Source: an uncultured Sphingomonadales bacterium (lineage in GTDB: Bacteria > Pseudomonadota > Alphaproteobacteria > Sphingomonadales > Sphingomonadaceae). From it: a DNA stretch of 63,786 bases. This document shows positions 8,587 to 16,598 of the stretch, in pieces; position 1 is the first letter of the stretch; every line of letters begins with the position of its first letter. The DNA lies in the NCBI GenBank assembly GCA_903821605.1, contig CAIJLZ010000015.1, forward strand, positions 1-63,786. Reading direction: 5' to 3'. The translations under genes and the position numbers were made by a program. Below the pieces are notes generated by a model that was given only the letters and a program-made list of their open reading frames with translations, ran no database searches and had not been told where the DNA came from.

Positions 8587-8982
8587 TTATTTCACGGAAA
8601 AGACGAACTTGCCCTGAATACGATGGGTATCCGCCGCGACCGCATGCCAGTTCAGTTCATAGCTGCCCGCTGGAAGCGCACGGGGCAATTGGGCGCTCAG
8701 CGTCTTGCCATCCGGCCCAACGATGGGCGTAAAGCCCGAAATCGGCATCGGGGCATGGTCGCTCATCCCCGGCATGCCGGTCATGACCAAATCGAACCCG
8801 CTGAACTGCGGCACCAGCTTCTCTGCAAAGGTCAGGCTGATCAGCTTGGGCTTCGACACCGCGCTATTGGCGGCAGGCTGGGACGAAACCAGCTTGGGAT
8901 GGGCAAGGGCCGGAGCAGATACGACCAGCGCAGCAGCTACAGGCAGGACAGACAGGACAGACAGCAGAAAATGACGACGCAT
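8587..8982 (-). CDS. copC: CopC-type periplasmic copper-binding protein
   Basis: 131 residues starting at the ATG at 8982, preceded by GGAGGAG. The signal peptide ends at ALA, leaving a mature N-terminal His (HPKLVSSQPAANS), which is the Cu(II) ligand of CopC proteins. Further ligands are visible near MTGMPGMSDHAPMP and HAVAADTHRIQGKFVFSV. CopC is a periplasmic copper chaperone with a cupredoxin-like fold. It is normally next to the membrane permease gene copD/pcoD, which is absent here. It is transcribed divergently from the regulatory trio and copA operon, so it is probably in the same copper regulon. Confidence 0.88.
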   Translation of the reverse strand: MRRHFLLSVLSVLPVAAALVVSAPALAHPKLVSSQPAANSAVSKPKLISLTFAEKLVPQFSGFDLVMTGMPGMSDHAPMPISGFTPIVGPDGKTLSAQLPRALPAGSYELNWHAVAADTHRIQGKFVFSVK

Positions 8983-9144
8983 AATGATCTCCTCCGTGGA
9001 TGGATATGAAGGTGATACGCAGCGCGACCCGCCACCCCTCGCCTTGCCATGTGTGTTTTTCCCGTCGCGCCCACCTGTCCCACGCATGGTTGTGCGAGGG
9101 ATGCGGCGCGGATATGCGTATGACCACATGAGGAGATGATGCCC
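8983..9144. promoter_or_regulatory. divergent copC / cnrYXH-like promoter region
   Basis: This 162-base gap separates copC from the sigma operon and must hold both promoters. It is moderately GC-rich. No clear ECF -35/-10 pair or CueR/CopR-type palindrome could be picked out by eye. Its position makes it the natural place for a metal-responsive, sigma-dependent bidirectional control region. Confidence 0.4.
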
Positions 9145-9414
9145 ATGACCGAACTCGATGTGAAATTGCGCAGCCTGAGGGCCTTGCCGACCGATCCGCG
9201 GCTTGATGCGCTCGGCGATGTGGTGCTGCAGCAACTCGGCGTGCGACGTGATGCGCGCATCGCCCGGCAACAGGTGATGATGACTGCCGTGCTCGCGCTG
9301 ATGATCGGCATGGCTGGCAGCATGCTGCCGGGCAAACATGCCCGCGCCGCCGCGACAGGCGATGCGCTGACCGGCACCCCTGGCCTTGCGCCCTCACAAT
9401 TATTGGGTCGCTGA
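9145..9414 (+). CDS. CnrY-like membrane anti-sigma factor
   Basis: 89 residues from the ATG at 9145, nine bases after AGGAG; two earlier ATGs (9136, 9139) are too close to that site. The cytoplasmic N-terminal 43 residues (MTELDVKLRSLRALPTDPRLDALGDVVLQQLG) precede one membrane segment at about 44-62 and a short periplasmic tail. Size, topology and position immediately before a CnrX-like sensor and an ECF sigma factor match CnrY of the cobalt/nickel system of Cupriavidus, in which CnrY holds sigma CnrH at the membrane. The sequence itself is too short and variable for direct recognition, so the call rests largely on the operon. It ends one base before the next start. Confidence 0.65.
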   Translation: MTELDVKLRSLRALPTDPRLDALGDVVLQQLGVRRDARIARQQVMMTAVLALMIGMAGSMLPGKHARAAATGDALTGTPGLAPSQLLGR

Positions 9415-9415
9415 A

Positions 9416-9853
9416 ATGCTGAAGCGCCATCATTATGCCGCCATCGCCGCCGTGGCCTTTCTCGCCGCGCTGGCTGGCGTCGGGGTCGGTCGCCACTTCA
9501 TGCCACCCTCACAGCCGGTTGAAAGCGACCTGCATCGCCTGATGCACGATGAACTTGATCTCGACACCACCCAAGAAGCCCGCATCCATGCACTGGAGCA
9601 ACGCTACGACCAGCGACGCCGGGTGCTGGAAGACGAAATGCGGCGCGACAATGCCCTGCTGGCCGCCGCCATCCGCGCCGAACATGGCTATGGCCCACAG
9701 GTCAGCGCCGCTGTTGATCGCTCGCACCATGCGATGGGCGAATTGCAGAAGGAAACGCTGCGCCATGTGTTCGCGATGCGCAACACGTTGCGCCCAGATC
9801 AGGCCAAGCGGTTCGAAGAAGCCATCGCATCGGCGCTGACCAACGGCCAGTGA
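9416..9853 (+). CDS. CnrX-like periplasmic heavy-metal sensor
   Basis: 145 residues with an N-terminal membrane anchor (about 7-27) and a helical periplasmic domain. Candidate metal ligands are H40, H44, E61, H117 and M121, in the segments DLHRLMHDELD, HALEQRY and LRHVFAM. Their order and spacing parallel the known CnrX set H42, H46, E63, H119, M123. In CnrX, metal binding changes the interaction with CnrY and frees the sigma factor. The gene sits between the anti-sigma and sigma genes, overlapping the sigma GTG by four bases. Which metal is sensed here cannot be told from sequence; the downstream genes suggest copper. Confidence 0.8.
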   Translation: MLKRHHYAAIAAVAFLAALAGVGVGRHFMPPSQPVESDLHRLMHDELDLDTTQEARIHALEQRYDQRRRVLEDEMRRDNALLAAAIRAEHGYGPQVSAAVDRSHHAMGELQKETLRHVFAMRNTLRPDQAKRFEEAIASALTNGQ

Positions 9854-10413
9854 CACCGCCGCTGCCAGACCTTACCGATGGTGAGCTTGCCAAACTCGCG
9901 CTCAATGGGCAGCAACGGGCTTATCGTGAATTGATGCGGCGACATCGCGACGGGGTCTACCGCCTTGTGCTCGCCCAGATCGCCGACCGCGACGAAACAG
10001 TTGATGTGACACAAGAGGCGTTCATCTCGGCTTTTGCAGCGCTTGCCCGCTTTGATCGCGCCCGATCGTTCCGGGCGTGGATGGCGCGGATTGCGATCAA
10101 CAAATGTCACGACTGGGCGCGCCGCCGCGCCGTGCGTCGCTTCTTCACCTTCGCCCGGCCAATGGAAGATGCGCTCGACATCCCCGACGCCGCTGCCAGC
10201 CCGGAAGATCAACTTGTCCATGCTGCGGCACATGCCCGGCTGCTCGCCGCCATCGCCAGCTTACCGCCGAAACTGAAAGACGTGCTGATCCTCAGGACAA
10301 TTGAGGACTTTTCTCAGGCCGAGGTGGCGGACGCACTTGGCGTGACGACCAAGGCGGTTGAAATGCGTCTCTATCGTGCGCGCGCAGCATTGGCAGATTT
10401 GTTGAGGGATTGA
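9850..10413 (+). CDS. ECF sigma factor, CnrH-like
   Basis: 187 residues starting at a GTG that overlaps the preceding stop (GTGA). Sigma region 2 spans the N-terminal half (LMRRHRDGVYRLVLAQI, VTQEAFISAFAALARF, FRAWMARIAINKCHDWARRR), and region 4 lies at the C-terminus (LPPKLKDVLILRTIEDFSQAEVADALGVTTKAVEMRLYRARAAL). The complete order anti-sigma, sensor, sigma matches cnrYXH. It probably drives its own operon, copAB and perhaps copC. I could not identify a convincing promoter consensus in 8983-9144. Confidence 0.85.
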   Translation: MTPPLPDLTDGELAKLALNGQQRAYRELMRRHRDGVYRLVLAQIADRDETVDVTQEAFISAFAALARFDRARSFRAWMARIAINKCHDWARRRAVRRFFTFARPMEDALDIPDAAASPEDQLVHAAAHARLLAAIASLPPKLKDVLILRTIEDFSQAEVADALGVTTKAVEMRLYRARAALADLLRD

Positions 10414-10466
10414 AGCGGCGAGCGCGTATCTTTCCTGAACAGTCGAAACAGGGAAGCCGATCCGAC

Positions 10467-12200
10467 ATGAGCAGTCTGAGTATTGATCGACGGGGCCTGA
10501 TCCGCAGCGTGGCCGGGCTAACCGGTGCCATGGCCATGGGTCAGTTGATGCCTGCATGGGCACAGGTGACATCCGCAGGGATCAAGCCCATGATCGGCAC
10601 GCTGTCGGGCGAGGACATCGCCCTTACCGTCGGCCATTCCAGTTTCACCACGGGCGGCAAGACCGGCCATGCCGTCACCGTCAATGGCACGCTGCCTGCC
10701 CCGCTGATCCGTCTGAAAGAAGGCCAGCGCGTGCGCCTTGCCGTCACCAACACGCTTGACGAGGACAGCTCAATCCACTGGCATGGTTTGCTGGTCCCCT
10801 TTCAGTTCGATGGCGTGCCGGGTCTCAGCTTCCCCGGCATCAAGCCGGGCGCAACCTTTGTCTATGATTTCCCGATCGTCCAATCGGGCACCTATTGGTA
10901 CCACAGCCATAGCGGGATGCAGGAAGCCATGGGGCATTTTGGCCCGATCATCATCGATCCGGCAGGCGAAGATCCCGTTGTCTATGACCGCGAACATGTG
11001 CTGATCCTCTCTGACTGGAGCTTCACCCATCCGCACCAGTTGATGATGCGCCTCAAGCAATCAGGCGGCTATTTCAACCGGCGCAAACAGACCATCGCCG
11101 GATTGTTGGCGGGCAAGGACCAGTCCGCGAAAGACCGACGCGAATGGGCGGCAATGCTGATGGACCCGACCGACATTTCAGATGTCACCGGCGCCGCCTA
11201 TCGCTTTCTCATCAACGGCCATGGCAATGAAGAAAACTGGACCGGGCTGTTCAATCCGGGCGAGCGGGTCAGGCTGCGGATCATCAACGCCTCGGCCATG
11301 ACCAATTTCAACTTCCGTATTCCCGACCTGCCGATGACGGTGGTGCAGGTCGATGGCCAGCATGTCCAACCCGTCGAAACCGACGAATTCCAGATCGCCA
11401 TCGCCGAAACCTATGACGTGATCGTCCAGCCGACGGAAGCCGCCGCCTTTGGCGTGATTGCCGAAGCAATCGACCGCTCCGGCCTAGTTCGTGCCACCTT
11501 GGCCCCGCACGCCGGCATGATCGGGGCCGTGCCGCCATTACGTGACCGCCCGTTGCTGGGCATGAAGGACATGGGCATGGACCACCAGATGCCCGCCGTG
11601 CTCGACCTGAGCCAGCCCGATACCGGGAGCGACCATGGCGCAATGAAGATGCGCGATCAGGCCAGTGCGCCGCAGGTGCCGCTCAATCCGGGGGTCGCTA
11701 CCCTGTCGCCCATGCCCGCCAATCGGGTCGGCGACCGACCCACCGGGTTGGAGCATGTCGACCATCGCGTGCTGCGCTATACCGACCTCCAGTCGCTTAC
11801 CCCCCATCCGGATCACCCCGCACCGATCCGCAGCATCGACCTGCATCTGACCGCCAATATGGAACGCTATATGTGGTCAATCGATGGCGAACGGATGAGC
11901 GAGCGGACCGAGCCATTGGCCTTCCGCCATCGGGAGCGAGTTCGCATCAACCTTATCAACGACACGATGATGCCGCACCCGATCCATATCCACGGCCATT
12001 TCTTTGAACTGGTCAACGGACAAGGGGACCGCCAACCGCTCAAGCATACGGTGAACGTGCTGCCGGGCGGCAAGATCGCCATCGATTTGACGGCGGACGC
12101 GCTCGGCGACTGGGCGATGCACTGCCATATGATGTTTCACATGGACACGGGCATGTTCCGCATCATCAAAGTCCGCCACGCAGCAGGAGACGCCGCATGA
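10467..12200 (+). CDS. copA: CopA-type multicopper oxidase (copper resistance)
   Basis: 577 residues from the ATG at 10467; a TTG at 10410 overlapping the sigma stop is less likely. It has a Tat signal (DRRGLIR, then a hydrophobic stretch ending AWAQ), so it is exported folded. The four copper-site motifs are present: HWHG at 104-107, HSH at 146-148, HPIHIHGH, and HCHMMFHMDTGM near the C-terminus, giving T1, T2 and T3 copper ligands. A Met/His segment (GMKDMGMDHQMP) in the middle is typical of PcoA/CopA enzymes that oxidise Cu(I) to Cu(II) in the periplasm. Its stop overlaps copB by four bases. Confidence 0.93.
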   Translation: MSSLSIDRRGLIRSVAGLTGAMAMGQLMPAWAQVTSAGIKPMIGTLSGEDIALTVGHSSFTTGGKTGHAVTVNGTLPAPLIRLKEGQRVRLAVTNTLDEDSSIHWHGLLVPFQFDGVPGLSFPGIKPGATFVYDFPIVQSGTYWYHSHSGMQEAMGHFGPIIIDPAGEDPVVYDREHVLILSDWSFTHPHQLMMRLKQSGGYFNRRKQTIAGLLAGKDQSAKDRREWAAMLMDPTDISDVTGAAYRFLINGHGNEENWTGLFNPGERVRLRIINASAMTNFNFRIPDLPMTVVQVDGQHVQPVETDEFQIAIAETYDVIVQPTEAAAFGVIAEAIDRSGLVRATLAPHAGMIGAVPPLRDRPLLGMKDMGMDHQMPAVLDLSQPDTGSDHGAMKMRDQASAPQVPLNPGVATLSPMPANRVGDRPTGLEHVDHRVLRYTDLQSLTPHPDHPAPIRSIDLHLTANMERYMWSIDGERMSERTEPLAFRHRERVRINLINDTMMPHPIHIHGHFFELVNGQGDRQPLKHTVNVLPGGKIAIDLTADALGDWAMHCHMMFHMDTGMFRIIKVRHAAGDAA

Positions 12201-13132
12201 AGCCGATCGTGCTGACCGCCGTTGCGTTGCTGGCGATGGCTACACCGGCAGCCGCCCAAGACCATCAGCATGATCAAGGCGCTGAAAACCCTGACCCAGC
12301 CATGGCCGACAGCATGGAAGCCATGGATCACAGCGCGATGGACCATGGATCGATGGATCATAGCACCCATGGCGCGCTTGATCTGCCGATGGCAGGCGAC
12401 ACCTCCCCGCCCCTTACCCCAACGGATTGGGCCGCCGATCAAATCCATGACCCGGCCGCGATGAACGCCGCGCGCCAAGCGCTGTTCCGCAGCACGCGTG
12501 ACACCATCTCGCACATCATCCTGCTCGATCAACTCGAATGGCGCGCGCACAAGGGCGGCGACGCCATCGCTTGGGGGGGCAAGGCTTGGGTTGGCGGCGA
12601 CATCGACCGGCTGATGATCCGCACCGAGGGGGAAGCGCTCGTCCACGGCCCGGTCGAAAAGGCTGAAATTCGCGCCCTGTGGAGCCATGCCGTCGGTCCT
12701 TATGCTAATCTCGAACTCGGCATTCGTTACGATGTCCGCCCCGAACCCAACCGCAGCTATGCAACGGTCGGGATCGACGCGATGCTGCCTTATTGGATCG
12801 AGGCAGAAGGCGCGCTATTCCTGTCGGACAAGGGCGATATGCTTGGTCGTGTCGAACTCAGCCACGATATGCGCTTGACCAACGCCCTGATCTTGCAACC
12901 GCGCGCCGAACTGAACCTTGCGGCGCAAGACATCGCCGAGCAAAGCATTGGCGCAGGATTGTCGGACGCAGAATTCGGCCTGCGGTTGCGTTATGCGCCC
13001 GATCCGGCGTTTGGCCCCTATATCGGTGTCAACTGGGAACGGAAATTCGGCGAAACCGCGCGCATAGCGCTCGCTGAGGGCGAACATCGATCCACCACCA
13101 GCCTTGTCGCCGGGGTCCGCTTCTGGTTTTAG
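12197..13132 (+). CDS. copB: CopB outer-membrane copper resistance protein
   Basis: 311 residues with a signal peptide ending AAAQ and a Met/His-rich mature N-terminus (DHQHDQ, MEAMDHSAMDHGSMDHSTH), which probably binds copper. The rest forms an outer-membrane beta-barrel of the CopB family, ending in the typical aromatic residue (VAGVRFWF). ATGA overlap with copA shows coupling. CopB is thought to sequester or transport copper at the outer membrane. Confidence 0.9.
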   Translation: MKPIVLTAVALLAMATPAAAQDHQHDQGAENPDPAMADSMEAMDHSAMDHGSMDHSTHGALDLPMAGDTSPPLTPTDWAADQIHDPAAMNAARQALFRSTRDTISHIILLDQLEWRAHKGGDAIAWGGKAWVGGDIDRLMIRTEGEALVHGPVEKAEIRALWSHAVGPYANLELGIRYDVRPEPNRSYATVGIDAMLPYWIEAEGALFLSDKGDMLGRVELSHDMRLTNALILQPRAELNLAAQDIAEQSIGAGLSDAEFGLRLRYAPDPAFGPYIGVNWERKFGETARIALAEGEHRSTTSLVAGVRFWF

Positions 13133-13265
13133 GGCAGCGGCACATGCGGCGGGCGTCGCTTGAAATTCGGAATAATTGATCATTGTTCCATCAAGCTCTG
13201 GCGACAATGCGTTGCTATGACGCTCTATCCACGCTGGATTCGAAAATAAGATGGAGATGACCGCA

Positions 13266-14024
13266 ATGTTGCCAACCATGTCCTCAGTCGCGGCACTGGT
13301 TGGCCTGTTGGCCTGTCTGATGTCCGATCCCGCCCATGCGATGCGGGAGGAACTGGCGTTGCCATTAGCATCCCCGCCATCGGCATGGATGGAGGGTGAA
13401 TTCGACCTTACCGAAATCAGGATCAGCGATAATACTGAGGACATGCACTGGGAGAGCACCTTCTCTTACGGCACGGAAGATGACCGCGCGGTGATGAAGT
13501 TCGATGGCCATGGCGAATGGGGACGCCGCATCGGACAGGTCGAAACCCAATTGCTCTATTCGCACCGGCTTTCCCTCGGCACTGCCTTATTGGCTGGCGT
13601 CCGTCATCGCTGGCGCGGGTCGCCGCATGATAGCTATGCCACCCTTGGCATCGAAACCGAGTTGAACCGCTATATCGCCGCCGAGAGCTATGCCTTTCTG
13701 TCCGACCAGGGCGATCTGACGGGCGAGGCCAAGCTGTTCATCAACGTGCCGCTCCATGACAAGCTGCTGGCCGACGCCCGAGCACAGATTGGCTGGTCCG
13801 GTCAGGCGATCGCCCGCGAGGATATTGCCGCCGGGCTGAATGGAACCGAGCTTTCGCTGCGCCTGCGCTATACCGGCAGCCCCCATATCGAGCCATATCT
13901 GGGGGTGATCCATAGCCGCCTGCTGGGCAAAATGGCAGATATCGCCAGCACCAATGGTGTATCACGCCATTCAACCCTCGGGGTTGTCGGCCTCTCCTTC
14001 GCCTTCAGCCGCGACGAGGACTAA
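13266..14024 (+). CDS. second CopB-like outer-membrane protein without Met-rich domain
   Basis: 252 residues from the ATG at 13266, nine bases after GGAG; ATGs at 13251 and 13257 lie too close to that site. A signal peptide ends near DPAHA. The barrel is clearly homologous to copB upstream (SYATLGIETELNRYIAAESYAFLSDQGDLTGE against the equivalent segment of copB, and a shared LRLRY strand), but the Met/His-rich N-terminus is missing. It looks like a tandem duplicate that lost or never had the copper-binding tail. Spacing to copB is 133 bases, so it may have its own promoter. Confidence 0.75.
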   Translation: MLPTMSSVAALVGLLACLMSDPAHAMREELALPLASPPSAWMEGEFDLTEIRISDNTEDMHWESTFSYGTEDDRAVMKFDGHGEWGRRIGQVETQLLYSHRLSLGTALLAGVRHRWRGSPHDSYATLGIETELNRYIAAESYAFLSDQGDLTGEAKLFINVPLHDKLLADARAQIGWSGQAIAREDIAAGLNGTELSLRLRYTGSPHIEPYLGVIHSRLLGKMADIASTNGVSRHSTLGVVGLSFAFSRDED

Positions 14025-14034
14025 CGCCAACTCA

Positions 14035-15192
14035 TCACGGCTGGAGATGCGTCTCCGCCAAGGCGATATGAAGCCGGATGCCGGTCGCCATCACCTCGTC
14101 GTTGAAATCATAACCCGGATGATGCAGCGATGGGTTCGCCTCATCCCGCGCCTGACCAAGCCAAAGATAGGCCCCCGGCCGGGCCTGTAACATGAAGGCG
14201 AAATCTTCTGATGTGAATGCCGGATCGGGCGCGCGTTGCGCCGTGCCGACGGTCGCCGCAATCACCAGCGCATCTTCAGCCGCATCCGCATCATTGATCG
14301 TCGCGGGATAATAGCGATCATACGCGATGCTGGCCTCAATCCCATGTGCCAGCGCGATGCCCGCCGCCAATTGACGAATGGCCGCCTCGATGGTGCCTTG
14401 CACCTCGGGGTTGAAGGTGCGCACCGTGCCCGAGACCTTGACCTCGGCAGGAATGACATTGTGGGTGTCGCCGCCATGGATTTGGGTGACCGACAGCACG
14501 GCGGATTCCGTCGCCGGGATGCGACGGCTGACAATCGTGTTGAGCTGCTGCACCAATTCGCTTGCCGCCAGAATGGCGTCCGGCGATTTATGGGGCAGCG
14601 CAGCATGGCCACCCTTGCCGATTAATGTAATCGCGAATTTGTCGGCCGCGCCCATGATCGGGCCGGGCCGGGTCGCAATCGTCCCGACAGGTAGGTCCGG
14701 CCAATTATGCAGCGCAAACACCCGATCACAGGGGAAACGCTCAAACAACCCGTCGCGCACCATCGCGCCAGCCCCACCCTGGCCTTCTTCGGCGGGCTGG
14801 AAGATGAAATTCACCGTGCCATCAAAATGCCGGGTGCGGGCAAGATAACGTGCCGCGCCGATCAGCATCGCGACATGGCCATCATGGCCACAGCCATGGA
14901 ACACGCCCGGCGTGCAGCTGGCATAAGGCAGGTTGGTCTGCTCGTGCATCGGCAGCGCGTCCATATCAGCGCGCAGGCCAATGGCACGGTCTGAATTGCC
15001 AACCTTGAGCACGCCAACCACACCCGTGTTGCCGATGCCCTCATGCACATCCAACCCAATCTCGCGCAGCGCATCCGCAATACGGGCGGCGGTCCGGTGT
15101 TCGGCAAAACCCAATTCCGGATGGTGATGGATATCGTGGCGGAATTCGACCAGCGGTGCAATCAGATCGGCGACGTCGGCGACATGGCTCAT
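14035..15192 (-). CDS. M20 family amidohydrolase (hippurate hydrolase-like)
   Basis: 385 residues from the ATG at 15192, preceded by GGGGAG. Metal-binding signatures of the M20D aminoacylase/amidohydrolase group are present: LRADMDALPM, GCGHDGHVAML, and FQPAEEGQGGAGAMV with the catalytic Glu pair. Near the C-terminus lie TSEDFAFMLQ and a late His in NPSLHHPGYDFND. It probably removes an acyl or amide group from an amino acid conjugate in the cytoplasm. It lies downstream of, and on the same strand as, tartrate and semialdehyde dehydrogenase genes, suggesting a shared catabolic role. Confidence 0.88.
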   Translation of the reverse strand: MSHVADVADLIAPLVEFRHDIHHHPELGFAEHRTAARIADALREIGLDVHEGIGNTGVVGVLKVGNSDRAIGLRADMDALPMHEQTNLPYASCTPGVFHGCGHDGHVAMLIGAARYLARTRHFDGTVNFIFQPAEEGQGGAGAMVRDGLFERFPCDRVFALHNWPDLPVGTIATRPGPIMGAADKFAITLIGKGGHAALPHKSPDAILAASELVQQLNTIVSRRIPATESAVLSVTQIHGGDTHNVIPAEVKVSGTVRTFNPEVQGTIEAAIRQLAAGIALAHGIEASIAYDRYYPATINDADAAEDALVIAATVGTAQRAPDPAFTSEDFAFMLQARPGAYLWLGQARDEANPSLHHPGYDFNDEVMATGIRLHIALAETHLQP

Positions 15193-15506
15193 GGCGTTAC
15201 TCCCCGTCCGACATGTCCCGTTCCGGAGCTTTGGCACTGAACAGGTTCTGGATCGGATAATGATGTTTGATGAAAGGCAACTTGAACGACATAGCTGAAA
15301 TATGTCTCAATGCCATCATCGCCTTCGAGCATGCCCTCAAGACGATGTCACCGGGTTCACGGCCGGGATTCAGCATGATCAATATACTCGGCTTTGTGGA
15401 GCCTAGAGACGAGGCCCCGCCCCACGAAGGTTTCGACCGACATGTCCGGGCCGCCGGGCAGTCCCGCACGTTTTTCAGCGGGTGCCCGGCATAAAATGCC
15501 GCATCC
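15193..15506. other. 314-base gap between amidohydrolase and tartrate dehydrogenase genes
   Basis: An open minus-strand frame runs through most of this gap and ends at 15197, but its sequence resembles no family and it overlaps the upstream gene out of frame. I see no gene, clear terminator or repeat. It may hold a separate promoter for the amidohydrolase gene. Confidence 0.4.
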
Positions 15507-16586
15507 TCAGGAGACCGCGTCGGCCACTGCCTTGCCACAGCTTTCGGTGTTGGCGGTGCCCTTGAGGTCACCCGTCCGCAGCTTCGGGTCACGCAGCACC
15601 ACCTCGACGGCCCGCATGATCGCATCCGCCGCGGCCTGTTCCCCGAAATGTTCGAGCATCATCGCCGCCGACCAAATCTGGCCAACCGGATTGGCAATGC
15701 CCTTGCCCGCAATGTCCGGAGCCGAGCCATGGACCGGCTCGAACAATGAGGGATGCGTCCCATCCGGGTTGATGTTGCCCGATGGCGCGACGCCAATCGT
15801 GCCGGTGCAGGCCGGGCCAAGATCGGACAATATGTCGCCGAACAGGTTAGACGCGACCACCACATCGAACCGGTCCGGGTTCATCACGAACTGTGCGGTC
15901 AGAATGTCGATATGATATTTATCCCAACGCACATCGGGATAGTTTTTCGCCATCTCCTCGACCCGCTCATCCCAGAACGGCATGGTGATCGCGATGCCGT
16001 TCGACTTGGTCGCGGACGTCAAGTGACGGTTCGGGCGACGATTGGCCAGTTCGAACGCATAACGCAGCACCCGGTCAACACCGAAGCGGGTCATCACCGT
16101 TTCCTGAATCACCACCTCGCGGTCTGTGCCGGGGAACATATGACCGCCGACCGAGCTATATTCGCCCTCGGTATTCTCGCGCACGATCCACATATCAATG
16201 CTGCCCGGTTCACGCCCGGCAAGCGGGCTGGGCACGCCCGGCATCGACCGCGCCGGACGCAGATTGACATATTGATCATATTCCCGCCGGAACTGCAGCA
16301 GCGAACCCCAAAGCGAGATATGATCCGGCACCGTTTCCGGCCAGCCGACCGCCCCGAAGAAAATCGCATCGGGCTTGCCGATCTGGTCCTTCCAGTCTTC
16401 GGGCATCATTCGGCCATGCTGGGCATAATAGTCGCAATTGGCGAAGTCGTGCCATTTTTGCTCAATGGTGAAGCCGTACAGCGCCGCTGCCTTTTCAAGC
16501 ACGCGGATCCCTTCGGGCATCACCTCCTGCCCAATGCCATCGCCCGGGATGACGGCGATACGATAGTTTCGGTTAGCTTCAGTCAT
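15507..16586 (-). CDS. ttuC: tartrate dehydrogenase / D-malate dehydrogenase
   Basis: 359 residues of the isocitrate/isopropylmalate dehydrogenase family. It shows the nucleotide and metal features IAVIPGDGIGQEVMPEG, IVRENTEGEYSSVGG, the substrate-loop arginines (QFRREYDQYVNLRPARSMPG), and the Mg-binding VVASNLFGDILSDLG with FEPVHGSAPDIAGKG. The length and the LRPARSMPGVPSPL stretch fit the TtuC/DmlA group. These enzymes oxidise tartrate, D-malate or related 2-hydroxy acids with NAD. It is 12 bases downstream of the semialdehyde dehydrogenase gene on the same strand. Confidence 0.88.
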   Translation of the reverse strand: MTEANRNYRIAVIPGDGIGQEVMPEGIRVLEKAAALYGFTIEQKWHDFANCDYYAQHGRMMPEDWKDQIGKPDAIFFGAVGWPETVPDHISLWGSLLQFRREYDQYVNLRPARSMPGVPSPLAGREPGSIDMWIVRENTEGEYSSVGGHMFPGTDREVVIQETVMTRFGVDRVLRYAFELANRRPNRHLTSATKSNGIAITMPFWDERVEEMAKNYPDVRWDKYHIDILTAQFVMNPDRFDVVVASNLFGDILSDLGPACTGTIGVAPSGNINPDGTHPSLFEPVHGSAPDIAGKGIANPVGQIWSAAMMLEHFGEQAAADAIMRAVEVVLRDPKLRTGDLKGTANTESCGKAVADAVS

Positions 16587-16598
16587 ATTGCCGCCTCG

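Noticed and set aside
15197-15625. 142-codon minus-strand frame between amidohydrolase and ttuC
   Set aside because: Overlaps ttuC in another frame and matches no family; its tail may be only non-coding DNA.
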